From positions 1,178,001-1,242,000 of the forward strand of contig NZ_LANX01000001.1 in NCBI RefSeq assembly GCF_000964795.1: DNA of 64,000 nt. The letters are read 5' to 3'. Below the pieces are notes generated by a model, which was given only the letters and a program-made list of their open reading frames with translations, was not told where the DNA came from and made no database searches. Both the position numbers and the translations under genes were made by a program. The stretch's first letter is position 1. Each line of letters starts with the position of its first letter. This document shows, piece after piece, positions 18,703 to 27,636 of this stretch. This stretch comes from Candidatus Neoehrlichia procyonis str. RAC413. Lineage in GTDB: Bacteria; Pseudomonadota; Alphaproteobacteria; Rickettsiales; Anaplasmataceae.

Positions 18703-19707
18703 ATGTATATAATAGAAAAAAGAGAATTAAATGTAGGGAAAGTTATTAATGATGTTATATATGATTTATATGTGGAGAATGATCAGGATATTTATGTTAT
18801 TGATACGAATAATGGCGATAACTGTATAGACTATTATTTTGATGGGGAAGAAAAACTGCAATTTATATATTCTTGCTATAATGATAATAGTAAAAAAAAT
18901 TTTCATTTAGCCTATCAAAAAGCAATTCAAGTTTTAAATAATACTAAATGCTTAGATATTAAAGATGCGTATCGCGATTGTCTAGTGCTTGCAAGAGCTT
19001 ATGCTAATTTTGATAATTTATGCTCTAGTATAGATGATTTAACTAGTAATTATTTTCCTTGTATAGCAAATGATTTTCAGTGTAATAATATAAAATTTAA
19101 TTTTAAAAAGATAGAATCTATAGGGTTATATTATATAGTTCCAGATATTTATTGGTTAAAATATGTTATGAATTTAGGAGTAAGTGTTGTACAGTTGAGA
19201 ATTAAAGGTAAGTCTGATGATGAAGTAGAGAAAGAAATAGCTCAATGTATTGAGTTTGCTAAAAAAAATAAAGTAAAGTTATTTATTAATGATTATTGGA
19301 AACTTGCTATAAAGTATGGTGCTGATGGTGTGCATTTAGGGCAAGAAGATTGTAAAACAGCTGATATTTATAATATATATCAATCGGGACTATATTTGGG
19401 TATAAGTACTCATTGTTATCACGAATTGGCAAGAGCATGCTATTTTAATCCCTCTTACATTGCATTTGGTCCAATTTTTCCTACAACCTCTAAAATAATG
19501 AAGTTTAATGCTCAAGGATTAAAATTATTAACTCAGTGGGTTAAAAATACAGATTGTAGTGTGGTAGCTATTGGTGGTATTAATTTATCAAATGTAGATT
19601 CAGTAGTTGATTGTGGAGTAGATGGAATTGCAGTAATATCTGCACTAATTGATAGTGATAATCCTGAGAATGTTACATATGAGTTTCAAAAGAGATTTGT
19701 TAGGTAA
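18703..19707 (+). CDS. thiE: thiamine-phosphate synthase with a relic ThiD-like N-terminal half
   Basis: 334 residues, about 120 more than ordinary ThiE. The C-terminal part (about 138-334) is a ThiE TIM barrel with VVQLRIKGKS, FINDYW, GADGVHLGQED, LGISTHC, FGPIFPTTSK and AIGGI. It joins HMP-PP and thiazole phosphate to make thiamine phosphate. The N-terminal 130 residues can be aligned by eye with the second half of ThiD: DIYVIDTNNGDNCIDYYFDG parallels the ThiD strand-turn-strand, and DAYRDCLVLARAYA parallels the helix after its GTGC anion hole. The GTGC itself is absent. I infer a decayed ThiD-ThiE fusion; a separate thiD begins at the left edge of the window. Confidence 0.85.
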   Translation: MYIIEKRELNVGKVINDVIYDLYVENDQDIYVIDTNNGDNCIDYYFDGEEKLQFIYSCYNDNSKKNFHLAYQKAIQVLNNTKCLDIKDAYRDCLVLARAYANFDNLCSSIDDLTSNYFPCIANDFQCNNIKFNFKKIESIGLYYIVPDIYWLKYVMNLGVSVVQLRIKGKSDDEVEKEIAQCIEFAKKNKVKLFINDYWKLAIKYGADGVHLGQEDCKTADIYNIYQSGLYLGISTHCYHELARACYFNPSYIAFGPIFPTTSKIMKFNAQGLKLLTQWVKNTDCSVVAIGGINLSNVDSVVDCGVDGIAVISALIDSDNPENVTYEFQKRFVR

Positions 19708-20353
19708 AATTAGTAAAATTTATAAAAATAACTATTGGTTTAATATTGTTGGTATACAAAAGTGGTTTATTGTTTAAAATATTGCTATTAAATACATGAT
19801 CAATGTTTAAACATTAGATAGATAATGATAAATTTATGATAATATTTTTGATATAGTGCATGTATATCTTGTAGTAGAAATTTGAGTAATTGATATAAAA
19901 TAAACAATTTGTTAATTGATGATTTGTATTATGTAAGTGTATTTGTTATAGGTGTTATTGAAATGACAATATTGTAAGTATTTATATACTATGATGGTGT
20001 TATAAATCAATATTTGTACAAGTTTGTTGTAACCTGTAGTGTATAATGAATACTATTAATGATCATGTGTGTAAATTAAATAATTGGAGTATTTGTTTGT
20101 AAAGGTTATTTAGTTTTTTAACCTAGATATACATTTTAGCATTTACTAGGTCATTAGTTTTATTATTTAGAGCATATTTTCATATTTATTAAGTTATGAG
20201 CTTACTAAGCAAGAAAATCTGATATAATGTATATGATCAACTGGAATAATAGATAATTTTGTATATATACTTAATTTATTATATTATTAAGAAAGGTGTG
20301 AAAAACTTTAATTTGAATAGTTATGACTAACTTATATAAATAAAGTTTATTTA
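19708..20353. other. convergent spacer between thiE and the CNNM gene
   Basis: 650 bp of AT-rich DNA between two converging genes. I see no coding frame and no clear terminator. Confidence 0.5.
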
Positions 20354-21643
20354 TCAAGCATGTATGCAATTATTATTAATGTCGTTGGGTATTTCAACTT
20401 GTATAACAGAAATAACATTTCCATGTTTTGTTAATATTGTAAAAAAGAATCCGTATAATTGAAATTTTTCTCCTTCTTCTGGTATGCGCTCAATTTTATA
20501 TACAATAAGGCCGGCAAGGGTAGATGCTTCTTCATCTGGTAAGTTCCATCTTAGTTGTCTATTAATATCTCTAATTGGCATTTCTCCGCTTATGTGATAT
20601 ACGTTTTCGGATATTGATTTAATTAAGTTTTCTGTTGTAATATCGTGTTCATCAGAAATATCTCCTACTATTTCCTCCAATATATCTTCTAGTGTTACTA
20701 TTCCTTGTAATGCTCCATATTCATCAATGACTAAAGCAAAATGTTTACGATTTTTTCTAAAATTATGTAGTTGTACACTTAATAATGTTGTATCTGGTAT
20801 AAACCATGGTTTTGTCATAATTTTATATATATCATCTTGTGTGATACTGTCGTTTTTTTCTCTTATTAAACTTACAACGTCTTTTACATGTAATATTCCT
20901 ATTATTATATCTTCTCTATCTTTCCATATAGGAATTCTACTGTGATGACACTTAAGAATTTGCTTGATAAAATCATTAACATTTGTATCAATGTTGAGTG
21001 CTGATAAATTTTTTCTATGAGTCATTACTTGGGATATTTCAGTCTCTGCAAGATCTAAAATACTACTTAACATATCTAAATCTTGTTTTAGCATAGTACC
21101 TTTAGTGCTGTGCAGTAGTATTAAGTTACGCATAGCATCAGCTGCTGAGATGATCTCTGCATCTTTATGCATGCGAAAGATTTTTAATACAACGTCTACA
21201 AAATACTGTATAAGCGTTGTTAGAGGAGATAAAATAAATACACAGTACATTACAGGTGCTGCTATTAGCAAGGCAACTTTTTCTGGATTTTGTATGGCAT
21301 AAGTTTTAGGTAATGCTTCAGACAATAATAATATTAAAAATGTCATTGTAATTGTGGATGCTAATATTCCTTCAGGTCCAAAGCATTTCATAAATATTGC
21401 TGTTGCAAGCGACGAGGAAGCTATATTAACAATAGTATTTCCTGCTAATACTGTACTAATAACAAGCTTTTTCTTTTGATGTAGTGAGTTAACTATAGCT
21501 GCTTTTTTATTTCCTTGTAGTGCTAGTTTATTTATGCGTGAAATACTAATTGATGTTAAGCTTGTTTCTGCTGCAGAAAACATAGCAGAAAAAAGCAGCA
21601 ATATGAAGACAGTTAATATTAAAGATAACAACAAATAATCCAT
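20354..21643 (-). CDS. CNNM/CorC (HlyC-type) membrane protein with CBS pair
   Basis: About 429 residues from the ATG at 21643; a TTG 12 bp upstream is possible but lacks a ribosome site. Residues 1-190 form a CNNM (DUF21) membrane domain with the typical MFSAAETSLTSIS motif. A CBS pair follows (MTHRKNLSAL to about 330), including the signature VIDEYGALQGIVTLEDILEEIVGDI. The C-terminus is a CorC_HlyC transporter-associated domain. Relatives act in magnesium or cobalt efflux; others, such as TlyC, were named haemolysins, which is unlikely to be the true role. It diverges from yggT-ftsK. Confidence 0.88.
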   Translation of the reverse strand: MDYLLLSLILTVFILLLFSAMFSAAETSLTSISISRINKLALQGNKKAAIVNSLHQKKKLVISTVLAGNTIVNIASSSLATAIFMKCFGPEGILASTITMTFLILLLSEALPKTYAIQNPEKVALLIAAPVMYCVFILSPLTTLIQYFVDVVLKIFRMHKDAEIISAADAMRNLILLHSTKGTMLKQDLDMLSSILDLAETEISQVMTHRKNLSALNIDTNVNDFIKQILKCHHSRIPIWKDREDIIIGILHVKDVVSLIREKNDSITQDDIYKIMTKPWFIPDTTLLSVQLHNFRKNRKHFALVIDEYGALQGIVTLEDILEEIVGDISDEHDITTENLIKSISENVYHISGEMPIRDINRQLRWNLPDEEASTLAGLIVYKIERIPEEGEKFQLYGFFFTILTKHGNVISVIQVEIPNDINNNCIHA

Positions 21644-21670
21644 TGAGGATAACAATCTTCCCGATAATAA

Positions 21671-21699
21671 TATATATATAATAACATTATATTTTTCAA
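21671..21699 (-). promoter_or_regulatory. candidate promoter of the CNNM/CorC gene
   Basis: On the minus strand TTGAAA (21694-21699), a 17-bp spacer and TATATA (21671-21676), about 28 bp before the ATG. Confidence 0.45.
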
Positions 21700-21779
21700 G
21701 TGAAAAAATTTATCGTTTTTCATTAGTTATAAGTTTGTATATACTTAAAGTGTTTATTAAGCCAAAAAGGGTAGTATAT

Positions 21780-22058
21780 ATGCATCCAGTGGTGTACTTA
21801 TTAGATATGTTATTAAGTATGTATAATTTTGCTTTGATTGTATGGTTGCTAATAAGTTGGCTTATTACCTTAAACATTGTGAATAGATATAATGAGTTTG
21901 TAAATAATGTTTTTATGGCACTTTCTAAAATTTTTCTTCCTGTCCTAAATTTTATAAAAAGATATATGCCATTAATGTATGGAGTTGATTTTTCTCCTAT
22001 TATACTACTTATCTTTATCAATTTTTGTAGATATACATTGCGTTACTATTTTGGGTAA
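21780..22058 (+). CDS. YggT family integral membrane protein
   Basis: 92 residues starting MHPVVYLLDMLLSMYNFALI, with the ATG chosen because AAAGGG lies 9 bp upstream. There are two membrane segments (about 5-28 and 66-86). The motifs WLLISWLITLNIVNRYNEFV and ILPVLNFIKRYMPLMYGVDF match the YggT fold (PxxRxxP...DxSPI consensus, here IKRYMP...VDFSPI). YggT proteins have been linked to osmotic tolerance and cell division or cell-surface organisation. The gene is 6 bp upstream of ftsK, suggesting co-expression. Confidence 0.85.
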   Translation: MHPVVYLLDMLLSMYNFALIVWLLISWLITLNIVNRYNEFVNNVFMALSKIFLPVLNFIKRYMPLMYGVDFSPIILLIFINFCRYTLRYYFG

Positions 22059-22064
22059 TTATTT

Positions 22065-24191
22065 ATGGTTAAGGATATAGCTTATAAATGCTATTTTTAT
22101 ATAAAGTTACTTAGCATTTTTTGTATGGCTGGGTTTATTTGTGTGATAATATTAACGTATAATGCCAATGACACTTCCTTTAATACTGCTAGTAGTGAAT
22201 TAGTGACTAATATGGGAGGTAAGGTAGGCTCTTATTGTGCTGATATGTTAATTCAGTATTTAGGTGCTGCAAGTTTTTGTATATGGGTTTTTGTTCTATT
22301 ATATGGAATTAAAGAATTACTTTATTTAAATGAAGTAATATTTTTTTATTTTATCTATTTTTTACTTACTTTAATAGGGACTAGTGGAATTTTAGGTAAG
22401 TTATCTTTAAGTGTCACAAGTAAGTATTATTATGGTGGAGTAGTGGGTATTAAGCTTTCAGTATATCCGTTTTTATTGTTACTTATAATTGTATTGGTTG
22501 GTTTATGTGGGATGATTGGATGGAAAAATGTAGTTTACTTTTTGCGGAAATGGTTATTAATTTTATTAACAAAAAGAAATAAAACTGAGAATTTTGTAAA
22601 AGAAGATGTACCTTATACTAAACAAAGAAAGAAAACTACTAATATTTTAAAAAAAATTGGAAAAGTAAAAGAAGAACCATTGTTTGAATATAGAAATAAT
22701 TGTAGCGGGTTTGTTTTACCGAGTGTAGATTTTTTGTCTAAATCGAACTTGGCAAAAGATATTAATAATAAGAACGATGCAAGTGACGTTGCTCAATTGC
22801 TTGATGAAGTTCTGAAAGATTTTGGTATATACGGAAAAATAATAAATGTTCGTTATGGACCAGTGGTAACATTATATGAATTTGAACCTTCTGCAGGTAC
22901 TAAATCTTCAAGGGTAATAGGATTATCTGATGATATTGCACGTTCTATGAGTGCTTTATCTACTAGAATATCAGTAATACCTGGAAAAAATGTGATGGGA
23001 ATAGAATTACCGAATCAGCATCGAGAGATAGTAATGTTAAGGGATTTAATTGATAGTAAAGAATATCGAGATGCAAAGTTAAAATTACCAATAATTTTAG
23101 GAAAAAGTATTGATGGAGAACCGGTAATAGCAGATTTAACGAAAATGCCGCATCTTTTAATTGCCGGTACAACTGGTGCTGGTAAGTCTGTTGCAATTAA
23201 TACTATGATTTTGTCTTTGTTATATAGTTTAACACCTGAACAATGTAAAATGATACTTATAGATCCTAAAGTGTTAGAGTTATCAATATATGATTCTATA
23301 CCACATTTATTAACTCCTGTTGTTACCGAGTCTAAAAAGGCAATAGCTGCATTGAAATGGGTAGTTAGTGAGATGGAGAATAGATATAGATTAATGTCGG
23401 CTATAGGGGTTAGAAATATTATTGGATATAATGATAAAGTAAATGAAGCTATTAATAATGGTGTTATGCTTGAAAGAACTGTCCAAACAGGCTTTGATAA
23501 AAGTACAGGGGAACCTATTTTTGAAAAAATATTAATAGAAGCTAAGCTATTTCCTTATGTAGTAGTTATAGTGGATGAAATGGCAGATTTAATGTTGGTA
23601 TCTGGAAAAGAAATAGAATCTTCTATACAGAGATTATCACAAATGGCTAGGGCTGCTGGCATTCATATAATTATGGCTACTCAGAGACCATCAGTTGATG
23701 TAATTACTGGTGTAATAAAAGCAAATTTTCCAACAAGAATTAGTTTTGCTGTAACATCTAAGATAGATAGTAGAACTATTCTTGGGGACCAAGGAGCTGA
23801 ACAATTGCTTGGAATGGGTGATATGTTATATATGGTTTCTGGTGGAAAAATTGTTCGTGTACATGGAGCATTTGTAAGTGACAATGAAGTTCAAGATATT
23901 GTTAATCATTTAAAAAAACAAGGTAATCCTAGTTATATGGAGGATATTACAGAAATATCTAGTGATGATGAAAATGATGATGAAAATGAACAGTGCGGTG
24001 ATCATGATGATAGACTTTATAGCCAGGCTGTGTCTATAGTGCTTAGAGATCAGAAAACGTCAGTCAGTTATATACAGAGACAACTAAGAATAGGTTATAA
24101 TAGAGCAGCAAATTTAATAGAGCGTATGGAAAGAGAGGGTATATTAGGTCCAGCTGCTAATTTTGGAAAAAGAGAAATCCTGACTAAATGA
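22065..24191 (+). CDS. ftsK: FtsK/SpoIIIE DNA translocase
   Basis: 708 residues. The N-terminal 165 residues hold about four membrane helices, followed by a short linker (about 165-220) instead of the long one of E. coli. The motor domain has GTTGAGKS (Walker A) and VVIVDEMADLM (Walker B), plus MARAAGIHIIMATQRPSVDVITG. An acidic spacer (SSDDENDDENEQ) precedes the gamma winged-helix domain (about 645-708), which reads KOPS-type sites. The protein pumps chromosome DNA through the division septum. The linker is short as in other small-genome alphaproteobacteria. Confidence 0.97.
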   Translation: MVKDIAYKCYFYIKLLSIFCMAGFICVIILTYNANDTSFNTASSELVTNMGGKVGSYCADMLIQYLGAASFCIWVFVLLYGIKELLYLNEVIFFYFIYFLLTLIGTSGILGKLSLSVTSKYYYGGVVGIKLSVYPFLLLLIIVLVGLCGMIGWKNVVYFLRKWLLILLTKRNKTENFVKEDVPYTKQRKKTTNILKKIGKVKEEPLFEYRNNCSGFVLPSVDFLSKSNLAKDINNKNDASDVAQLLDEVLKDFGIYGKIINVRYGPVVTLYEFEPSAGTKSSRVIGLSDDIARSMSALSTRISVIPGKNVMGIELPNQHREIVMLRDLIDSKEYRDAKLKLPIILGKSIDGEPVIADLTKMPHLLIAGTTGAGKSVAINTMILSLLYSLTPEQCKMILIDPKVLELSIYDSIPHLLTPVVTESKKAIAALKWVVSEMENRYRLMSAIGVRNIIGYNDKVNEAINNGVMLERTVQTGFDKSTGEPIFEKILIEAKLFPYVVVIVDEMADLMLVSGKEIESSIQRLSQMARAAGIHIIMATQRPSVDVITGVIKANFPTRISFAVTSKIDSRTILGDQGAEQLLGMGDMLYMVSGGKIVRVHGAFVSDNEVQDIVNHLKKQGNPSYMEDITEISSDDENDDENEQCGDHDDRLYSQAVSIVLRDQKTSVSYIQRQLRIGYNRAANLIERMEREGILGPAANFGKREILTK

Positions 24192-24740
24192 TGTATTAGT
24201 TATATATCAAATATTTAAGATTAATTTTTATTGTTAATTTATGTAAATATTTTGTAGATTGCTTATGTTACTTTTATTGTAAATAGAGAAGTTTATTGGT
24301 TATAACTGAATATATAAAGTATGAAAGGATGAATATTGATAATGTTTAGGTATTATTGATAATAATATTTATGTTGTGTATTTGATAGTTAATAATTCAA
24401 GTATTTTTTATCAGATAATGTAAGATTGTATATATATTAAGTTTATAATTAAATGATGAAAGTTTACATTTAAATTATGTATTTACATAAGTTATGAGGT
24501 GAGTATTTTTTGTTATTGTTGTAGGTTAAGTTTATTAAATATGTCAAGTAGATAATGTATGACTTGATATACTATGGAAGATTGATATTGTTGTATATAA
24601 TTATTCTACATATAGATATATGTAAAAAAAGATTAGGATAATAATATCTTCATGATGAGTTTGTAGTAATTGCGCTTATTACTTGTATGTTAGTTGTTAG
24701 CAGGAGTATGGTATTGATATTGTTTGTCTTGATATATTAT
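24192..24740. other. spacer after ftsK
   Basis: 550 bp of AT-rich sequence without a defendable gene or RNA. The two flanking genes converge here. Confidence 0.5.
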
Positions 24741-24743
24741 ATA

Positions 24744-24763
24744 AAGCTGCTGTAGTGCAGCTT
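24744..24763 (-). terminator. candidate terminator of the coiled-coil membrane protein gene
   Basis: A 7-bp stem AAGCTGC / GCAGCTT with a 6-nt loop, followed on the minus strand by TTATATAAT. It lies 60 bp past the stop codon. Confidence 0.55.
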
Positions 24764-24822
24764 ATAGGTTATTTCATAAATAGATAAATGTTATCTTATA
24801 AATAATATCAATAATGGTAATA

Positions 24823-27324
24823 TTATAAATGCATTGATGTTGATGTAGGCATAGCATTGCTTACTTGAGGATATACGCTATTGTTCTCATCTGTAATATA
24901 AGCTGCATTTTCTGCACTATAGGCTACAATATAGTCACTTAAGCTATTATCATTATTTATAAGATGGCTAAGGTCATCAGGTAATGTTTTATTATTATTA
25001 TTATTTATATTTAGCCAAATGTTTGTTTCTTGTAAGATTTCTAATGCCATAAACATAATTGCTACTATTAGCTGTACAATTATTGCAGGTAGGATATTAA
25101 AATTATAAATATTTTGCATGTTACCTTTGAGATTTATAGCTTCTAATATATGACATACACAATGAATAAGCTCAAGGGTAGAAATAATAACATACAATGT
25201 AATTGGACGTAATATAAGGTTAAGTATAGATCTATGTCTTTCTTGAGGTGAATGCTGTTTATTTTTTTGTTGTATCCATTGATCTGAGACTCTAGATATA
25301 GAAGAGATGAATCCAATTATAGGTGCAACTAATGACAATACTAAACTTATGTTAACAAGCGTTTTAGTGTAGTTACCAGTAAGCATATATAATGAAATAG
25401 CAAACAATGTGGTCCATAGTATTGAACTCACTATTGATAATGAGCTTTGAAAGTGTTGAATTTTTGCAAGGTTACTTGTAATGATATTTTCTTTTTTATC
25501 CTTATTTGTTTGTTTAAGTGCAATAACTGATTGTAATATTAAAAATAGAGATAATATTATGGACAGACTATAGACTATATAAGTAACATATTGTTTGTAT
25601 ATTTCTAAGTTATAGAATTTTGCGGCAAGACTGAAGGCTGAAGAAGCTGCATCTACTATTATTATTAATAAAGTTACTGCAAAAAATAAGCGATCAACAT
25701 ATGATGCATTATTGTTATTATTGTTTTTTATCAAGTAATTTACGTTAATGTTATATTTTTGTTCGATCCTGCGTTTAGCGGTTAAGTATTTATTCATTAT
25801 AGCGTGTCTAGCTTCTCTATATTCTTTTACTAGACGTACTGCAGTTAGCATTTCTGGAGCCATGTTGTAAAAAGTAGTATAAGGGTCATATGTGCTTATT
25901 ATAGTCTTAACTTCTTTATTGATTAACTGTTGTACTATTGATAATGTATATAAGATATCTTTTTGTAAATTGGTTGCTATAGTATCATAGTTTTGAGAAT
26001 CATAATTTTGTGTAATATCTGCTAATTTGTTTACCACATTATTTTTTGTGGCTATAAAATCGTTATATAACTGAGATATTTTATTTTCATAATCTGATTT
26101 TTCGCGTTGAATGCTACTGACTTTATTATGGATAAGTGTGACATTATTTGAACATTCTTGCATTTTTTGTATTTCATTATTGAAATTTGTTGTGATAGTG
26201 TTGATGTTGTCTTGAATAAGTATTTTTTTTCTTTCTTCTTGTTCTATTACTACTGTTAAGATTCTAAGATTTTTATCGGTACTTTTGATTTCTTCGTCAA
26301 TTTTTTGTATTGAATCTTTTAGCATTTTGGATTGCATATTATTGTTACATTGTTGTGTTTCTATATCAATGAACTTTTGTGTGAGAGTTATGATTTTTTC
26401 TTGAATTGACCGTATATTTTGACAAGCTTTTAATATTTCTGCTAGTTTTTTATCAGTATTTTTTGTAGCATATTTAGTTCGAGTTGGTATATCAGTTGTA
26501 GGAAATTCCTTGCTATTTTCTAGCTCTTTTTGAATTGTTGTTTCTTTAATAGCTGCGAGTTCCTTTATAAATATTTTAAGTTCTTCTTGAATTTCTTGTA
26601 TTTTTTCGACACTTGATTCTGTAAGACCTGTTAGCTCTTCTATAGCGGCTTTAAGTTTTTCTTGAACCTTTTCTATTTCTTCGAAAGTTGCGGATTTTTG
26701 ATTAATAATGTATTGTTCTATAGTAAATATTTTTTTGTTGTTTATATTGTGTGTATTTATTAGAACATTTTGTAACTCTTTACAGATACAAGCTAGGTCT
26801 TGTTGATGAGTGTAAAACCTTAATTTAATATTATTAATGATGGTTTTATTATTAGAGCATTCTTTTTGAGCATTCTTAAGTTTCTTTTGTGCAGCATTGT
26901 AGTTTTTTGTAGCAGTGTTAAGAGCTATATTAATAGCTTCATAAAGTGGTATTGCATCATGAGGTGATGTGAAAGCTAAGAACTGTTTTCTGTGATTTGC
27001 TTGAACTTCTCTTAAGCTATTATGTATATGATTTAATTTAGTACTAACATCAAGGTATTTTTGCAAATTATTGTATGTTTCTGTGTGATTATCCATTATA
27101 GTTTTGGCAACTTTATGTTGCTTTATTGTTTCTATGGCGGATACATAAGATGTATTTATCTTATTTATGTCTTCTATGGTTGTTGCATAATCGTTTTGTA
27201 ACTGTTGTATATCAGCTATTAATGTATCATGGTTTATTTGTGATAAACTATTATTAGAATTTAAAAGACTTTCTTGCAAATTGTTAACATATTCATGTGA
27301 AACACTATTAGGACTTTCCATCAT
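24823..27324 (-). CDS. large coiled-coil protein with C-terminal membrane domain, function unknown
   Basis: 833 residues, not recognised. Residues about 10-490 are rich in Lys, Glu, Gln, Asn and Ile with heptad-like spacing, suggesting a very long coiled coil, interrupted around 275-295 by a short polar break. Residues about 550-780 contain five to six hydrophobic segments, including VDRLFFAVTLLIIIVDAAS, IVYSLSIILSLFLILQSVIA and ILPAIIVQLIVAIMFMALEI. There is no signal peptide, so the coiled coil is probably cytoplasmic or exported as a rod, with the C-terminus anchoring it. The start is supported by AAGGT 7 bp upstream and a near-consensus promoter. Such proteins are typical lineage-specific products of Anaplasmataceae. 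Confidence 0.7.
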   Translation of the reverse strand: MMESPNSVSHEYVNNLQESLLNSNNSLSQINHDTLIADIQQLQNDYATTIEDINKINTSYVSAIETIKQHKVAKTIMDNHTETYNNLQKYLDVSTKLNHIHNSLREVQANHRKQFLAFTSPHDAIPLYEAINIALNTATKNYNAAQKKLKNAQKECSNNKTIINNIKLRFYTHQQDLACICKELQNVLINTHNINNKKIFTIEQYIINQKSATFEEIEKVQEKLKAAIEELTGLTESSVEKIQEIQEELKIFIKELAAIKETTIQKELENSKEFPTTDIPTRTKYATKNTDKKLAEILKACQNIRSIQEKIITLTQKFIDIETQQCNNNMQSKMLKDSIQKIDEEIKSTDKNLRILTVVIEQEERKKILIQDNINTITTNFNNEIQKMQECSNNVTLIHNKVSSIQREKSDYENKISQLYNDFIATKNNVVNKLADITQNYDSQNYDTIATNLQKDILYTLSIVQQLINKEVKTIISTYDPYTTFYNMAPEMLTAVRLVKEYREARHAIMNKYLTAKRRIEQKYNINVNYLIKNNNNNNASYVDRLFFAVTLLIIIVDAASSAFSLAAKFYNLEIYKQYVTYIVYSLSIILSLFLILQSVIALKQTNKDKKENIITSNLAKIQHFQSSLSIVSSILWTTLFAISLYMLTGNYTKTLVNISLVLSLVAPIIGFISSISRVSDQWIQQKNKQHSPQERHRSILNLILRPITLYVIISTLELIHCVCHILEAINLKGNMQNIYNFNILPAIIVQLIVAIMFMALEILQETNIWLNINNNNNKTLPDDLSHLINNDNSLSDYIVAYSAENAAYITDENNSVYPQVSNAMPTSTSMHL

Positions 27325-27457
27325 AATTTTTACCTTGATTTTTTTTAACAGTAAATTATATTTTTACTTCTAGTAATATAGACGCTTGCTAGCATTAACC
27401 TGAATCTCACATTTATTTTAAATGTGTTATTAATTAATACACTAGTTACAACTAATA

Positions 27458-27485
27458 ATTATAATCTTGACAGAAATTAAGTCAA
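27458..27485 (-). promoter_or_regulatory. strong promoter of the coiled-coil membrane protein gene
   Basis: On the minus strand TTGACT (27480-27485), a 16-bp spacer and a perfect TATAAT (27458-27463). The 5' leader would be about 125 nt. The -35 is one arm of an inverted repeat TTGAC...GTCAA (27467-27485), a possible regulator site. Confidence 0.7.
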
Positions 27486-27636
27486 TTTTATTTTATAATA
27501 ATTAGCGCGTTTGCTTCTACTATACAAATAAAACTTTTGTATTGAGTATAAAACTGACATTAGTTTATTAGAACACTTAACTCTGTTAACTATAATAAAT
27601 TTATAACATCCCTTTATAAATAACACTCAGTACTTA

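Noticed and set aside
18600-18703. TPP riboswitch before thiE
   Set aside because: The conserved CUGAGA and ACCUGA elements are not found upstream of the gene.
18494-18712. 72-codon plus-strand frame before thiE
   Set aside because: Low-complexity Leu/Ile/Cys composition, no ribosome-binding site, and overlap with the thiE start.
21710-22021. 103-codon minus-strand frame
   Set aside because: Antisense to yggT, which has clear family motifs and a ribosome-binding site.
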